Origin: Actinopolyspora erythraea
Lineage (GTDB): Bacteria > Actinomycetota > Actinomycetes > Mycobacteriales > Pseudonocardiaceae
Assembly: GCF_002263515.1 (NCBI RefSeq)
Contig: NZ_CP022752.1
Coordinates: 1,922,001 to 1,986,000, forward strand
DNA length: 64,000 nucleotides
Direction of reading: 5' to 3'
The translations under genes and the position numbers were made by a program. The notes under the pieces were generated by a model. That model did not search any database and was not told where the DNA came from. It saw only the letters and a program-made list of their open reading frames with translations. This document shows positions 9,271 through 17,428 of this stretch, piece by piece. Every line of letters starts with the position of its first letter. Position 1 is the stretch's first letter.

Positions 9271-9914
9271 TAACCGTGACTACACCACATGAAGCGCCCG
9301 TCGCGCAGCGCGGCTTCCGCTTGGGCCTGCCTGACGGGTTCATACCGTTGCCGCTCGACGATTTCGATGTTGATATCGACTCCGAAGAGTTCAAGTCCCT
9401 GGCATTCTCGGTGGCGAAACGGTTCGGATTGTCCGAAACAGATGACAGCTCGATTGCCGCGGCAGCATCCTTCGCCTAACTGGGGTCAGTGATCGGGGAT
9501 GCCGGGGTCGACTATTCCGCGATCGCCTTCTACAAGTCACCGGATGATCCGATGCGGCCCATCATGGTGACACTGACCGGGATCGCGATGCCATCGGATC
9601 ACCACCGCAAGAGCGAAGCCGTCGCCGATCTCCTCGAACTCCACGGGGCATCCCCGGACAGTACTGCCGAGGAGATCCGGCTGCCGGTGGGGCCGGCCGT
9701 CGCGACGGTGACCGAAGAGGAGAACGCGCTGGTTGTGGGCGAGGAGCCCATCCACGTACTTACGCGGCAGCTGACAGCGTGGATTCCGGACCCGGACGGG
9801 ACGACGATCGCTGTAGTCTCCGTCATGACCAACTCGTTCCAGGACTGGGAGCACGTCTGCACGTTGGCGCTGGACATCTTCGACTCGTTTGGATGGGAGC
9901 CGCTCAGCGGTTGA
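9267..9914 (+). pseudogene. Split gene of unknown function, interrupted by one in-frame TAA
   Basis: GTG at 9267 overlaps the preceding stop and opens a frame of 70 codons, ending at TAA 9477-9479. The same frame then continues without shift to 9914 (resuming at GTG 9489, 141 codons). The junction reads smoothly from ...AAAASFA to LGSVIGDAGVDYSAIAFY, so a single codon substitution in an ancestral gene of about 215 residues is the simplest explanation. The protein looks like a soluble alpha/beta domain (GFRLGLPDGFIPLPL near the start). Two coupled genes with a GTG restart behind GGGG are a possible alternative. I do not recognise the family; similar proteins would be expected next to ESX-type substrates. 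Confidence 0.6.
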
Positions 9915-9915
9915 T

Positions 9916-10494
9916 ATGGGACGTGCGACGAATACACCGGTTTCCGAAGAGCATCGCGAGCAGGTCCGTCGCGTGGCGGCCCAACTCGCCGGCGAGACCA
10001 CCTCGGTGGTGCACTTCCCTGCTCGTTCCGTGGTCTACCGGGTGCCTGACCGGAGAACGGACGGCGCGCCCCGCGTAAGCAACAAGGCGAAGCGTTTTCT
10101 GCGTGCGGTGATGCTGGTGCCTTACACGATCCTCGTCCTCCCGGTCATCGTCGTCCTCGGCATGTTGGACGACATTGGTATTCAGTTCCGGTCGCGGACC
10201 AAGAGCAAGACCACCGTCCATGGTAACTCCCCCTCGTGCGAGGCACTGTCGTTCGCGGACGCGGTACGCGACGCCGAACACGAGCTGTGGCTGGCCTGGT
10301 CCCGTTCCCAGGTCGCATTACTGTGCGCGAACGGTGACCATCGGCCCGAGGTGCTGTGGCGAGCGACCGGACAGCAGCGCCCCAAACTGAAGATCACCAA
10401 GGCGAAACTGCACTGGCCGGATGAATCCAGCATCGACTTCGACCTCGCCGCTGCTGAACGCACGCGCGTAACCGAGTACCAGGGCAGTCCCTGA
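9916..10494 (+). CDS. Hypothetical single-pass membrane protein
   Basis: The 192-residue product has one strong hydrophobic helix at about residues 61-84 (FLRAVMLVPYTILVLPVIVV), flanked by Lys/Arg on the N-terminal side, so the first 60 residues are probably cytoplasmic. The C-terminal part is soluble, with no motif I recognise. ATG at 9916 sits one base after the preceding stop codon, so it is likely read from the same transcript as the WXG-like gene. It is the last intact member of that small operon. Function is unknown. Confidence 0.65.
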   Translation: MGRATNTPVSEEHREQVRRVAAQLAGETTSVVHFPARSVVYRVPDRRTDGAPRVSNKAKRFLRAVMLVPYTILVLPVIVVLGMLDDIGIQFRSRTKSKTTVHGNSPSCEALSFADAVRDAEHELWLAWSRSQVALLCANGDHRPEVLWRATGQQRPKLKITKAKLHWPDESSIDFDLAAAERTRVTEYQGSP

Positions 10495-10745
10495 GCTTGG
10501 AGCACATCCTGAGCGCAAGTGTTCCGTCGTCCTGTTGTTGACGCACTCGCGGGACTCGACACGTAACAGTTGGGAAAGGTGACGCGGCCGATTTACAGGC
10601 TGTTGGAGAGTTCAGGCAAACAGCTCCTTAGCCCGCGTTTGAGACTCAGAGTTCAAGTGCCTGGCTATTATGCTGTGGGTCAGGCATCGACACGGCCCTC
10701 GTTCAGGGGCATCATCACCCCATAGGAGAGGTAGCGTAAGCACGC

Positions 10746-10946
10746 GTGGAGCTTGTTCAGCGTGCTGTCGAGGTCGCCGAGTCGTTCGTGAAGCCGCTGG
10801 GCCGTCGGTGGCCGCACGTTCGAGCCGTCGCGGACCGTGCCGAGGAGTCGCGGCAGGCTGTGGCTCCTAACGAGCGGACGATGCTCGTGGCCGCCGCGTG
10901 GCTGCATCCATCGGCAAAGCGAGATCCAGTCGGTTCGGGTGGGTGA
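10746..10946 (+). pseudogene. Remnant of an HD-domain phosphohydrolase gene (N-terminal part)
   Basis: The 66-codon frame from GTG 10746 reads ...SFVKPLGRRWPHVRAVADRA...LVAAAWLHPSAKRD. This is the opening of actinomycete HD-domain proteins, where H of RW.HV and the H-D pair of AAWLHDIGY bind metal. Here the sequence leaves the family right after AAWLH, so the key Asp and the rest of the domain are absent. A truncated, inactive copy is the likely reading. The 10495-10745 stretch before it has no gene that I can support. Confidence 0.6.
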
Positions 10947-11270
10947 GCACGCTGGTGATGGTGTTGGAGCTTCCGACGTGTGTCGAGGAGACTTTCTTCT
11001 CCGTGTGCGAATGCCGGTAGTAGTCCGCGAGTGCTCCGGTTAGCTGGTGCTGGTCCACACGGCCGCGGAGAGATCGCCGGTCCTGCAAGACGTCTGAATC
11101 CAGACTTGCCAACCGCGAAGGCACTTCCTGACGTGCTTGTCCGCTGGACGATCCGGCTGTGCGTTCAACCTATTCGAGTGCGGCGCCAATACTTGAGTTC
11201 GAAACGAGGCGGTGCCGCCTCGTCCAGTTCTCGTTCCTCACTGGCTCGACACGCTGGAGGACGACGCCGC
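10947..11270. other. Interval before the integrase with a short palindrome
   Basis: No gene is supported here, although an excisionase would be expected at this place in a working element. A perfect hairpin ACGAGGCGGTGCCGCCTCGT lies at 11203-11222, about 50 nt before the integrase start. It could be a terminator shielding the integrase from upstream transcription or a protein-binding site. Confidence 0.45.
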
Positions 11271-12683
11271 ATGACCGAGACCACCTACGACGTCCGCGTT
11301 TGGAAGATCCAGAATCGTAAGAACGCCAAGGGCAAAGTCACCAGTTACCGAGTTCGTTGGGAAGTTGGTGGACAGGATCGTTCCGACTCCTTCAAGAACA
11401 AGGCCCAAGCCGAAAGCTTCCGTTCCGATCTGGTCAGTGCCGCACGCAAGGGCGAGGCGTTTCGAGTCGATACCGGTCTGCCGGTGTCGATGAGCCGCAC
11501 CGTCGAAGAGATGTCGTGGTTCGACTTCGCCTGTGCCTACGTGGATATGAAATGGCCGGAGCAGTCGGGCAACTCCCGGAAGGGCATCGCGGAGACGTTG
11601 ACCACGGTCACCCCGGCTTTGCTGGCCACTGAGCGGGGTAAGCCCGACGACAGGACGCTGCGGGACGCGCTGTTCGGGTGGGCGTTCAACCGGGACCGCA
11701 GGGACACGGTCGAGCAGCCCCAGCGGGTGCGGGCGGCGTTGAAGTGGCTGGCGTCCCACACCAAACCGGTCAGCGTACTGGCCGAACCCGCGGTGCTGCG
11801 TGAGGTACTGGGACTGATCGCCACGCGGCTGGACGGAAAACCCTCGGCCGCCTCGGTGGTCAGCCGCAAGCGCGCCGTGCTGCACAACGCGCTCGACTAC
11901 GCCGTCGAGCGCGGGCTGCTGGACTGCAACCGCTTGCCGGAGCTGAAGTGGTCGCCGCCGAAGAACGTGCAGGCTCTGGACAAGCGCACCGTGGTCAACC
12001 ATCAGCAGGCCCTGCGGCTGCTGGAAGCTGTGCGCAGCCAGGGGCCGAGCGGGCCACGGCTCATGGCCTTCTTCGGAGTGATGTACTACGCCGCCGCCCG
12101 GCCCGGCGAGGCGGTCAATCTGCACCGGCAGGACGTGACCCTGCCGTCACTCGTGCGCAATTCGCAGACGGGGGAGTGGGAGGAGCCTCCGAACGGTTGG
12201 GGAGAACTTCTCCTGTCCGAGTCGGCCCCGGAGACCGGGGCGCGCTGGAGCAGCACCGGCAGGCGCCGGGATCGCCGCCAGCTCAAACACCGGGGCAAGG
12301 GAGACACTCGCCCGGTGCCGTGTCCGCCGCCGCTGGTGCGGTTGCTGCGCGAACATATGTGGGCCTTCCCGCCCAAGCCCAGCGGGCAGCTGTTCTACGG
12401 CCTACGCGGTGGAGAGCTCTCGCAAAGCACCTACGGTCACGCCTGGGAACGCGCCCGCAAGGCCGCACTCACTCCGGCCGAGTTCGCCTCGCCGCTGGCG
12501 AAACGTCCCTATGATCTTCGGCACGCCGCCGTGTCCACCTGGCTGGCCGCCGGAGTGCCACCCACCCAGGTGGCCGAGTGGGCCGGACACAGCGTCAACG
12601 TGCTCCTCCAGATCTACGCCAAGGTACTGACCGGGCAAGAAGAAGCCTCGCGACGGCGTATTCAAGAAGTGCTCGACGAGTAG
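11271..12683 (+). CDS. int: Tyrosine recombinase/integrase of the tRNA-integrated element
   Basis: The 470-residue protein is a phage-type site-specific recombinase. The catalytic set is visible: R277 in AARPGEA, K339 followed by H340, R417 in YDLRHA, the GHSVN segment, and the nucleophile Y449 in LLQIYAK. The N-terminus (about 1-70) resembles an AP2-like arm-binding domain, and residues 90-200 the SAM-like core-binding domain. ATG 11271 follows GGAGG 10 nt upstream; the open frame extends further upstream but without family-like sequence. It lies 140 bp from the tRNA whose 3' end is duplicated at 7358-7381, which identifies that tRNA as its target. All catalytic residues are intact, so the enzyme may still be active. 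Confidence 0.92.
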   Translation: MTETTYDVRVWKIQNRKNAKGKVTSYRVRWEVGGQDRSDSFKNKAQAESFRSDLVSAARKGEAFRVDTGLPVSMSRTVEEMSWFDFACAYVDMKWPEQSGNSRKGIAETLTTVTPALLATERGKPDDRTLRDALFGWAFNRDRRDTVEQPQRVRAALKWLASHTKPVSVLAEPAVLREVLGLIATRLDGKPSAASVVSRKRAVLHNALDYAVERGLLDCNRLPELKWSPPKNVQALDKRTVVNHQQALRLLEAVRSQGPSGPRLMAFFGVMYYAAARPGEAVNLHRQDVTLPSLVRNSQTGEWEEPPNGWGELLLSESAPETGARWSSTGRRRDRRQLKHRGKGDTRPVPCPPPLVRLLREHMWAFPPKPSGQLFYGLRGGELSQSTYGHAWERARKAALTPAEFASPLAKRPYDLRHAAVSTWLAAGVPPTQVAEWAGHSVNVLLQIYAKVLTGQEEASRRRIQEVLDE

Positions 12684-12762
12684 GGGCCGAATCCGTGTCC
12701 GCACATTGGCCAGAGACACCCGCAGAGTGCCGTGTATCGCCGGGCACAGCCGCAGTCCCCAT

Positions 12763-12863
12763 GATCGGTCGCTGTTCGCATCGCCCCAGCGCAGCGGCCG
12801 GTTTCGGCTGATAGGAAGGGTGCCCCCGGTCCGACTCGAACGGACACTACACGGATTTTGAGT
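12763..12863. repeat. Right attachment-site repeat overlapping the tRNA 3' half
   Basis: This is the right copy of the imperfect direct repeat described at 7296-7397. It starts about 60 bp beyond the tRNA 3' end and runs through acceptor, T-arm and variable region to the anticodon loop. Homology reaching beyond the tRNA suggests that the element carries a long att core. Confidence 0.8.
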
Positions 12864-12894
12864 CCGCCGCCTCTGCCGATTGGGCTACGGGGGC
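12821..12894 (-). tRNA. tRNA with anticodon CAA (tRNA-Leu by anticodon)
   Basis: The 74-nt sequence folds into a full cloverleaf: acceptor GCCCCCG/CGGGGGC with discriminator A, D-arm GCC/GGC, anticodon stem GCGGA/TCCGT around CTCAAAA (anticodon CAA), a 5-nt variable region, and T-arm GTCCG/CGGAC with loop TTCGAGT. CCA is not encoded. CAA reads the Leu codon TTG, but leucine tRNAs normally have a long variable arm, and this one is short. The gene is the integration target of the neighbouring element; its 3' half is duplicated at 7358-7381. Confidence 0.9.
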
Positions 12895-12960
12895 CGCCGT
12901 CGGAAACAGTATACGACAGGGGTGATCATCCCTCGACAGCGGGGTGTGTGACCCCCTCAC

Positions 12961-13008
12961 GCACCGTTGTCGTGGCTCAGCCGCGTGACTGAGCCACGAC
13001 AACGGTGC
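12961..13008. other. Perfect 20-bp inverted repeat between divergent tRNA and pdtaR
   Basis: Arms 12961-12980 (GCACCGTTGTCGTGGCTCAG) and 12989-13008 are exact reverse complements around an 8-nt loop. The flanking genes are transcribed away from it, so it does not terminate either of them. It could be a large operator, a small structured RNA or the scar of an inserted element. The interval 12895-13155 otherwise holds only the expected promoters. Confidence 0.75.
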
Positions 13009-13155
13009 CGCGTTCACCTCGCGCGCCGGGCTCGGCCGGGGAGGTGTGCTCCGCCCGCGCTGCCCCTGCCGCTCAGGAGGGAGTGCGCAGGACGATAAGC
13101 TGCAGTCTCCGGTGCGACCGCACCGGCAGACCCGAGACTCATCCAGGAGGACCCG

Positions 13156-13785
13156 GTGACCACGCCGGCTGCCGAGGACCCGAACGCGGCGAGTGCGTCG
13201 AACGCTGCTCGGCACCGCGTACTCGTGGCCGAGGACGAGGCGCTGATCAGGCTCGATCTGGTGGAAATGCTTCGTGAGGAGGGATATGAGGTCGTCGGTG
13301 AGGCCGGTGACGGTGAGGAGGCGGTTCGTCTCGCGGAGGAACTGCGCCCCGACCTGGTGATCCTGGATGTCAAGATGCCGAAGATGGACGGCATCGAGGC
13401 CGCGTCTTCCATCGCGGGCGAACGCATCGCCCCTGTGGTGATCCTCACCGCCTTCAGCCAGCGCGACCTCGTGGAGCGGGCCAAGGATGCCGGAGCCATG
13501 GCCTACCTGGTCAAACCCTTCGCCAAGCGGGACCTGGTTCCGGCCATCGAACTCGCGGTCTCCAGGTTCACCGAGGTGCAGGCGCTGGAGGCCGAGGCCG
13601 CAAACCTCTCCGAGCGTCTGGAGTCGCGGAAGACGATCGAGCGGGCCAAGGGCCTGTTGATGAGCAACCACGACATGTCCGAGCCCGAGTCGTTCCGCTG
13701 GCTGCAGCGAACCGCCATGGACCGGCGAACCACCATGAAGGCGGTGGCCCAGGCGGTGCTCGACAGCATGGAGCAACCGGAGTAG
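13156..13785 (+). CDS. pdtaR: ANTAR-domain response regulator (PdtaR type)
   Basis: The 209-residue protein has a receiver domain (about 20-135) with the acidic pair in VAEDEALI, the phospho-acceptor Asp in LVILDVKMP and Lys in LVKPF. An ANTAR RNA-binding domain follows (about 145-205, ESRKTIERAKGLLM...ESFRWLQ). Such regulators are activated by the histidine kinase PdtaS and act as antiterminators by binding dual-hairpin RNA. GTG 13156 follows AGGAGG. The position upstream of polA and rpsA matches Rv1626 of Mycobacterium tuberculosis. The kinase gene is not in the window, as in mycobacteria. Confidence 0.93.
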   Translation: MTTPAAEDPNAASASNAARHRVLVAEDEALIRLDLVEMLREEGYEVVGEAGDGEEAVRLAEELRPDLVILDVKMPKMDGIEAASSIAGERIAPVVILTAFSQRDLVERAKDAGAMAYLVKPFAKRDLVPAIELAVSRFTEVQALEAEAANLSERLESRKTIERAKGLLMSNHDMSEPESFRWLQRTAMDRRTTMKAVAQAVLDSMEQPE

Positions 13786-13914
13786 CCACTGGCCGCTGCG
13801 CGGCCGCCCGGTCCGCACGGTGGATCAGGCGACCTCTCCCGAATCGGGAAACCGATGGGTTCGACGTCGGTGGCTCCCGAACCATGGCGGCGGGACGCTT
13901 TCCGCGCCGGCTGT

Positions 13915-14364
13915 TCAGCTCGCCGGCGGTTTCTCCCGCAGCAAGCAGGTCAGCCGGGCCGAACAGGTGCGTTTGTCGTTCTCGTCGGTGATGACGATCT
14001 CGAACGTGGCCGTGCCGCGCCCCCGGTGCAACGGAGTCGCCACGCCGGTGACGCTCCCCTCGGTGACCGCACGGTGGTGGGTGCACGACAGTTCCAGACC
14101 CACCGCGACTCGGTCCGCGCCCGCGTGCAGCGCTGCGGCGATGGAGCCGAGCTGTTCGGCCAGTACCGCGTTGGCGCCCCCGTGCAGCAGCCCGTACGGC
14201 TGGCGGTTGCCTGCCACCGGCATGGTTCCGACCACACGATCGGGGGCATACTCGGTCACCGTTATGCCCATTCGGTGCCCGAGCTGTTCCTCGGCCGGTA
14301 CCGCCGACACCGCTTCCAGGTCTTCCGCGCCGCTCAACGCCGTGGTATCCGTGTTCTCGGTCAC
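13915..14364 (-). CDS. PaaI-type hotdog-fold thioesterase
   Basis: The 149-residue protein is a hotdog-fold acyl-CoA thioesterase of the PaaI/YbaW group. The family segment NRQPYGLLHGGANAVLAEQLGS is present, with the His-Gly-Gly turn at the start of the long helix and a downstream acid on that helix. It would hydrolyse aryl- or acyl-CoA in the cytoplasm; substrate is not predictable. The gene is divergent from polA with about 60 nt between the starts, the same arrangement as Rv1627c/Rv1628c-polA territory in mycobacteria in broad terms. The stop at 13915 is convergent with pdtaR, 130 nt away. Confidence 0.88.
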   Translation of the reverse strand: MTENTDTTALSGAEDLEAVSAVPAEEQLGHRMGITVTEYAPDRVVGTMPVAGNRQPYGLLHGGANAVLAEQLGSIAAALHAGADRVAVGLELSCTHHRAVTEGSVTGVATPLHRGRGTATFEIVITDENDKRTCSARLTCLLREKPPAS

Positions 14365-14410
14365 TGTTCACACTCCTGCCCTGCACGCGACCCCTGTCGG
14401 GGGATAAGCC

Positions 14411-14416
14411 TAGACT
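14411..14416 (+). promoter_or_regulatory. -10 element of polA, leaderless type
   Basis: TAGACT ends 8 nt before the GTG-ATG start pair at 14425-14430. The transcript should therefore begin at or just before the start codon. No Shine-Dalgarno sequence is present, which supports a leaderless mRNA. Confidence 0.65.
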
Positions 14417-14427
14417 CGCATGCCGTG

Positions 14428-17118
14428 ATGGCATCCGAGCACCGACGCCTGCTGCTGATCGACGGCCACTCCATGGCCTACCGAGCGTTCTACGCACTGC
14501 CCAAGGAGAACTTCCAGACGGGTACCGGACAGCACACCAACGCGGTCTACGGCTTCACCTCGATGCTGATCAACCTGCTACGGGACGAGCAGCCCACGCA
14601 CCTCGGGGTGGCCTTCGACGTGTCGCGGCAGACCTTCCGATCCGAGACCTATCCCGACTACAAGGCCAACCGGGGTGCCACCCCCGAGGAGTTCCGCGGT
14701 CAGGTGAGCCTGATCCAGGAAGTGCTCGGTGCCCTCAACATACCGGTGTTGAGCAGGGAGAACTACGAGGCCGACGACGTTGTCGCGACCCTGGCGACCC
14801 AGGCCGTCGAGGCCGGTTTCGAGGTCAGCATCTGTACCGGCGACCGGGACGTGCTGCAACTGGTGAACCAGGACGTGACCGTGCTCTACCCCAGCAAGGG
14901 AGTCTCCGAGATGACCCGCTTCACCCCTGAGGCGGTCGAGGAGAAGTACGGACTCACGCCGGTGCAGTACCCGGACTTCGCCGCGCTGCGCGGTGATCCT
15001 TCCGACAACCTCCCCAAGATCGACGGTGTGGGGGAGAAGACGGTCACCAAGTGGATACAGCAGTTCGGCTCCCTGGACGAGCTCGTCGACAGGGCCGACG
15101 AGGTGAGGGGCAAGGCCGGGGAGAAGCTGCGCGACAACATCGCCCAGGTGCTGCTCAACCGGCAACTGACCCAGCTGGTCACCGATGTCTCGCTCGACTT
15201 CGCGCCCGAGGATCTGCGGATGGGCCAGTGGGACAGGGACGCGGTGCATCGGGTGTTCGACGATCTGGAGTTCCGGGTACTGCGGGACCGGCTGTTCGCC
15301 ACGCTGTCCACAGCGGAACCCGAGGTCGTCGAGGGGTTCGAGGTGTCGGGGGGAATCGCGGAACCGGGTACGCTGCGCTCCTGGTTGGACCGCCACGCGC
15401 GCGACGGTTCGCGCGTGGGCCTGGCCTGTGCCGGGCGCTGGGCCCAGAACAGCGGTGATCTGGAGGGCGTGGCCGTGGTCAGTGCCTCCGGTGCCGGGAT
15501 CTACGTGGACACCACGGCGCTGACCGCGGACGACGACAGCGCGTTCGCGGAGTGGCTGGCCGACTCCGACGTTCCCAAGGCGGCCCACGACGTCAAGGCG
15601 GCACTGCACGCGCTCCGCGAGCGTGGTTGGTCGCTCGCCGGGCTCACCAGCGACACGGCGCTGGCCGCCTACCTGGTCCGTCCGGGCCAGCGTTCCTTCG
15701 ACCTGCCCGACCTGGTGGTGCGTTACCTGCAGCGCGACCTGAACGCGGAGCCGGACAGCGGCGGCGGCCAGCTCTCGCTGCTCGAGGACGAGCAGCAGGT
15801 CAGGGAGAACGCCGCAGCGGCCGAACTGACCCGCGCCAAGGCGGTCCTCGAACTCGCCGACGCGCTGGACCAGCAGCTGCGTGCCATCGAGAACCACGGG
15901 TTGCTCACTGACCTGGAACTGCCGCTGTTGCTGGTGCTGGCCGATCTGGAGACGGCGGGGATCGCGGTCGACCGGGATCGGCTGAGCGAACTCGGCTCCC
16001 GGTTCTCCGCACGGGTCAAGCAGGCCGCCGAGGACGCCTACGCCGTGATCGGCAGGGAGATAAACCTCGGTTCGCCGAAACAGCTGCAGACGGTGCTGTT
16101 CGACGAGCTGGGCATGCCCAAGACCAAGCGCACCAAGACGGGCTACACCACCGACGCCGAGGCGTTGCAGGGCCTCTACGAGAAGACGGAGCACCCGTTC
16201 CTGCGGCACCTGTTGGAGCACCGCGACGCCACCAAGCTCAAGACCACGGTCGAAGGGCTGGACAAGGCGGTCACCTCCGACGGCAGGATCCACACCACGT
16301 TGAACCAGATGATCGCCTCGACCGGGCGGCTCTCGTCGACCGAGCCCAACCTGCAGAACATCCCGGTCCGCACCGAGGAGGGGCGCCGGATCCGCGAGGT
16401 GTTCGTGGTGGGGCAGGGCTACGAGACGCTGCTGACGGCGGACTACAGCCAGATCGAGATGCGGATCATGGCGCACCTCTCCGGCGACGAGGGGCTCATC
16501 GAGGCCTTCCGCACCGGTGAGGACCTGCACAACTACGTCGCGGCGCAGGCCTTCGGGGTGCCCATCGGTGAAGTCGACCACGAGCTGCGGCGGCGGGTGA
16601 AGGCGATGTCCTACGGCTTGGCCTACGGGCTGTCCGCCTACGGGCTGGCCCAGCAGCTGCAGATCTCCAACGAGGAGTCCAAGCAGCAGATGGAGGCCTA
16701 CTTCGCCCGGTTCGGGCGGGTGCGCGACTACCTGCACGAGATCGTCGAACGCGCGCGCAAGGACGGTTACACCTCCACGATCCTGGGGCGACGTCGGTAT
16801 CTTCCCGACTTGACCAGCGACAACCGGCAGCGTCGCGAGATGGCCGAGCGCATGGCGCTCAACGCTCCGATCCAGGGCAGCGCGGCCGACATCATCAAGG
16901 TGGCCATGCTCGGTGTGCACCGCGCGCTGGCAGAGGAGGGGTTGGCCTCCCGCATGTTGTTGCAGGTGCACGACGAACTGATCATCGAGGTGGCCGAGGG
17001 CGAGACGGAGGCCGTGGGCCGCCTGGTGCGCGAGCAGATGAGCTCGGCGGCCGAGCTCGACGTCCCGCTGGAGGTCTCGGTCGGTACCGGGGTTTCCTGG
17101 GACGCGGCGGCGCACTGA
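14428..17118 (+). CDS. polA: DNA polymerase I
   Basis: The 896-residue enzyme fills gaps in repair and processes Okazaki fragments. The N-terminal 5' nuclease domain (about 1-290) has acidic motifs LLIDGHS, YEADDVVA and CTGDRD. The middle domain (about 310-490) lacks the DxE exonuclease residues, as is usual in actinobacteria, so proofreading is probably absent. The polymerase domain (about 520-896) has motif A (TADYSQIEMR), motif B (RRRVKAMSYGLAYG) and motif C (LQVHDELI). ATG 14428 is used here; GTG 14425, directly before it, is an equally good leaderless start. The frame stays open far upstream but without polymerase-like sequence. Confidence 0.97.
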   Translation: MASEHRRLLLIDGHSMAYRAFYALPKENFQTGTGQHTNAVYGFTSMLINLLRDEQPTHLGVAFDVSRQTFRSETYPDYKANRGATPEEFRGQVSLIQEVLGALNIPVLSRENYEADDVVATLATQAVEAGFEVSICTGDRDVLQLVNQDVTVLYPSKGVSEMTRFTPEAVEEKYGLTPVQYPDFAALRGDPSDNLPKIDGVGEKTVTKWIQQFGSLDELVDRADEVRGKAGEKLRDNIAQVLLNRQLTQLVTDVSLDFAPEDLRMGQWDRDAVHRVFDDLEFRVLRDRLFATLSTAEPEVVEGFEVSGGIAEPGTLRSWLDRHARDGSRVGLACAGRWAQNSGDLEGVAVVSASGAGIYVDTTALTADDDSAFAEWLADSDVPKAAHDVKAALHALRERGWSLAGLTSDTALAAYLVRPGQRSFDLPDLVVRYLQRDLNAEPDSGGGQLSLLEDEQQVRENAAAAELTRAKAVLELADALDQQLRAIENHGLLTDLELPLLLVLADLETAGIAVDRDRLSELGSRFSARVKQAAEDAYAVIGREINLGSPKQLQTVLFDELGMPKTKRTKTGYTTDAEALQGLYEKTEHPFLRHLLEHRDATKLKTTVEGLDKAVTSDGRIHTTLNQMIASTGRLSSTEPNLQNIPVRTEEGRRIREVFVVGQGYETLLTADYSQIEMRIMAHLSGDEGLIEAFRTGEDLHNYVAAQAFGVPIGEVDHELRRRVKAMSYGLAYGLSAYGLAQQLQISNEESKQQMEAYFARFGRVRDYLHEIVERARKDGYTSTILGRRRYLPDLTSDNRQRREMAERMALNAPIQGSAADIIKVAMLGVHRALAEEGLASRMLLQVHDELIIEVAEGETEAVGRLVREQMSSAAELDVPLEVSVGTGVSWDAAAH

Positions 17119-17139
17119 GCGTCGGGGAGCCCGGTGCGC

Positions 17140-17178
17140 GGGGCCGCTTCCCGTTTTCCGGTGCGGGGAGGCGGCCCC
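17140..17178 (+). terminator. Terminator hairpin after polA
   Basis: GGGGCCGC (17140-17147) pairs with GCGGCCCC (17171-17178), extended inside by TTCCC/GGGGA. It lies about 20 nt after the polA stop. The remaining gap to 17428 holds no supported gene, only the leader of the VOC protein gene. Confidence 0.65.
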
Positions 17179-17428
17179 GGCGCCCGCGGTGGCTGCCTGG
17201 GACGCGCTGAACCGTGCCAGCCTGCTGCTCCGGCGATCAACGGCTGCCGTTAGGCTGCCCAGGATTCATCGATGCGTCGGCGGTACCGGCTCCGTCGGGG
17301 GTTCCGCCTGCCTCACTCGGTCAGGGGATTCGAATCGCCGGGGAGCCGACGTAGTCGGACGACACGAGAAACCGCGGTGTCGACGCGTGGTGTTGGGGGA
17401 GTGTGCCTGGCGTCGGCGAAGGAGGATC

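Larger units (their letters stand above)
7296..12863. mobile_element. Small, degenerate tRNA-integrated element of about 5.5 kb
   Basis: The element is bounded by the imperfect direct repeats at 7296-7397 and 12763-12863. The intact tRNA lies at its right end and a tyrosine integrase sits beside it, reading toward the tRNA. Cargo is a short helical protein, a WXG/LXG-like protein, a split gene, a one-helix membrane protein and an HD-domain remnant. I see no replication, transfer or excisionase gene, so it is probably a remnant of an actinomycete integrative element that can no longer move by itself. The left repeat has diverged from the tRNA, which argues for an old insertion. Confidence 0.75.

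Noticed and set aside
10867..11124. Minus-strand frame of 85 codons before the integrase, considered as an excisionase.
   Set aside because: No helix-turn-helix, wrong strand relative to the integrase, and poor start context.
14578..17115. Long open frame on the minus strand opposite polA (about 845 codons).
   Set aside because: It is antisense to a well-conserved polymerase, has no family motif and is rich in Gln/Val/His/Leu, the signature of reading a high-GC gene on the wrong strand.
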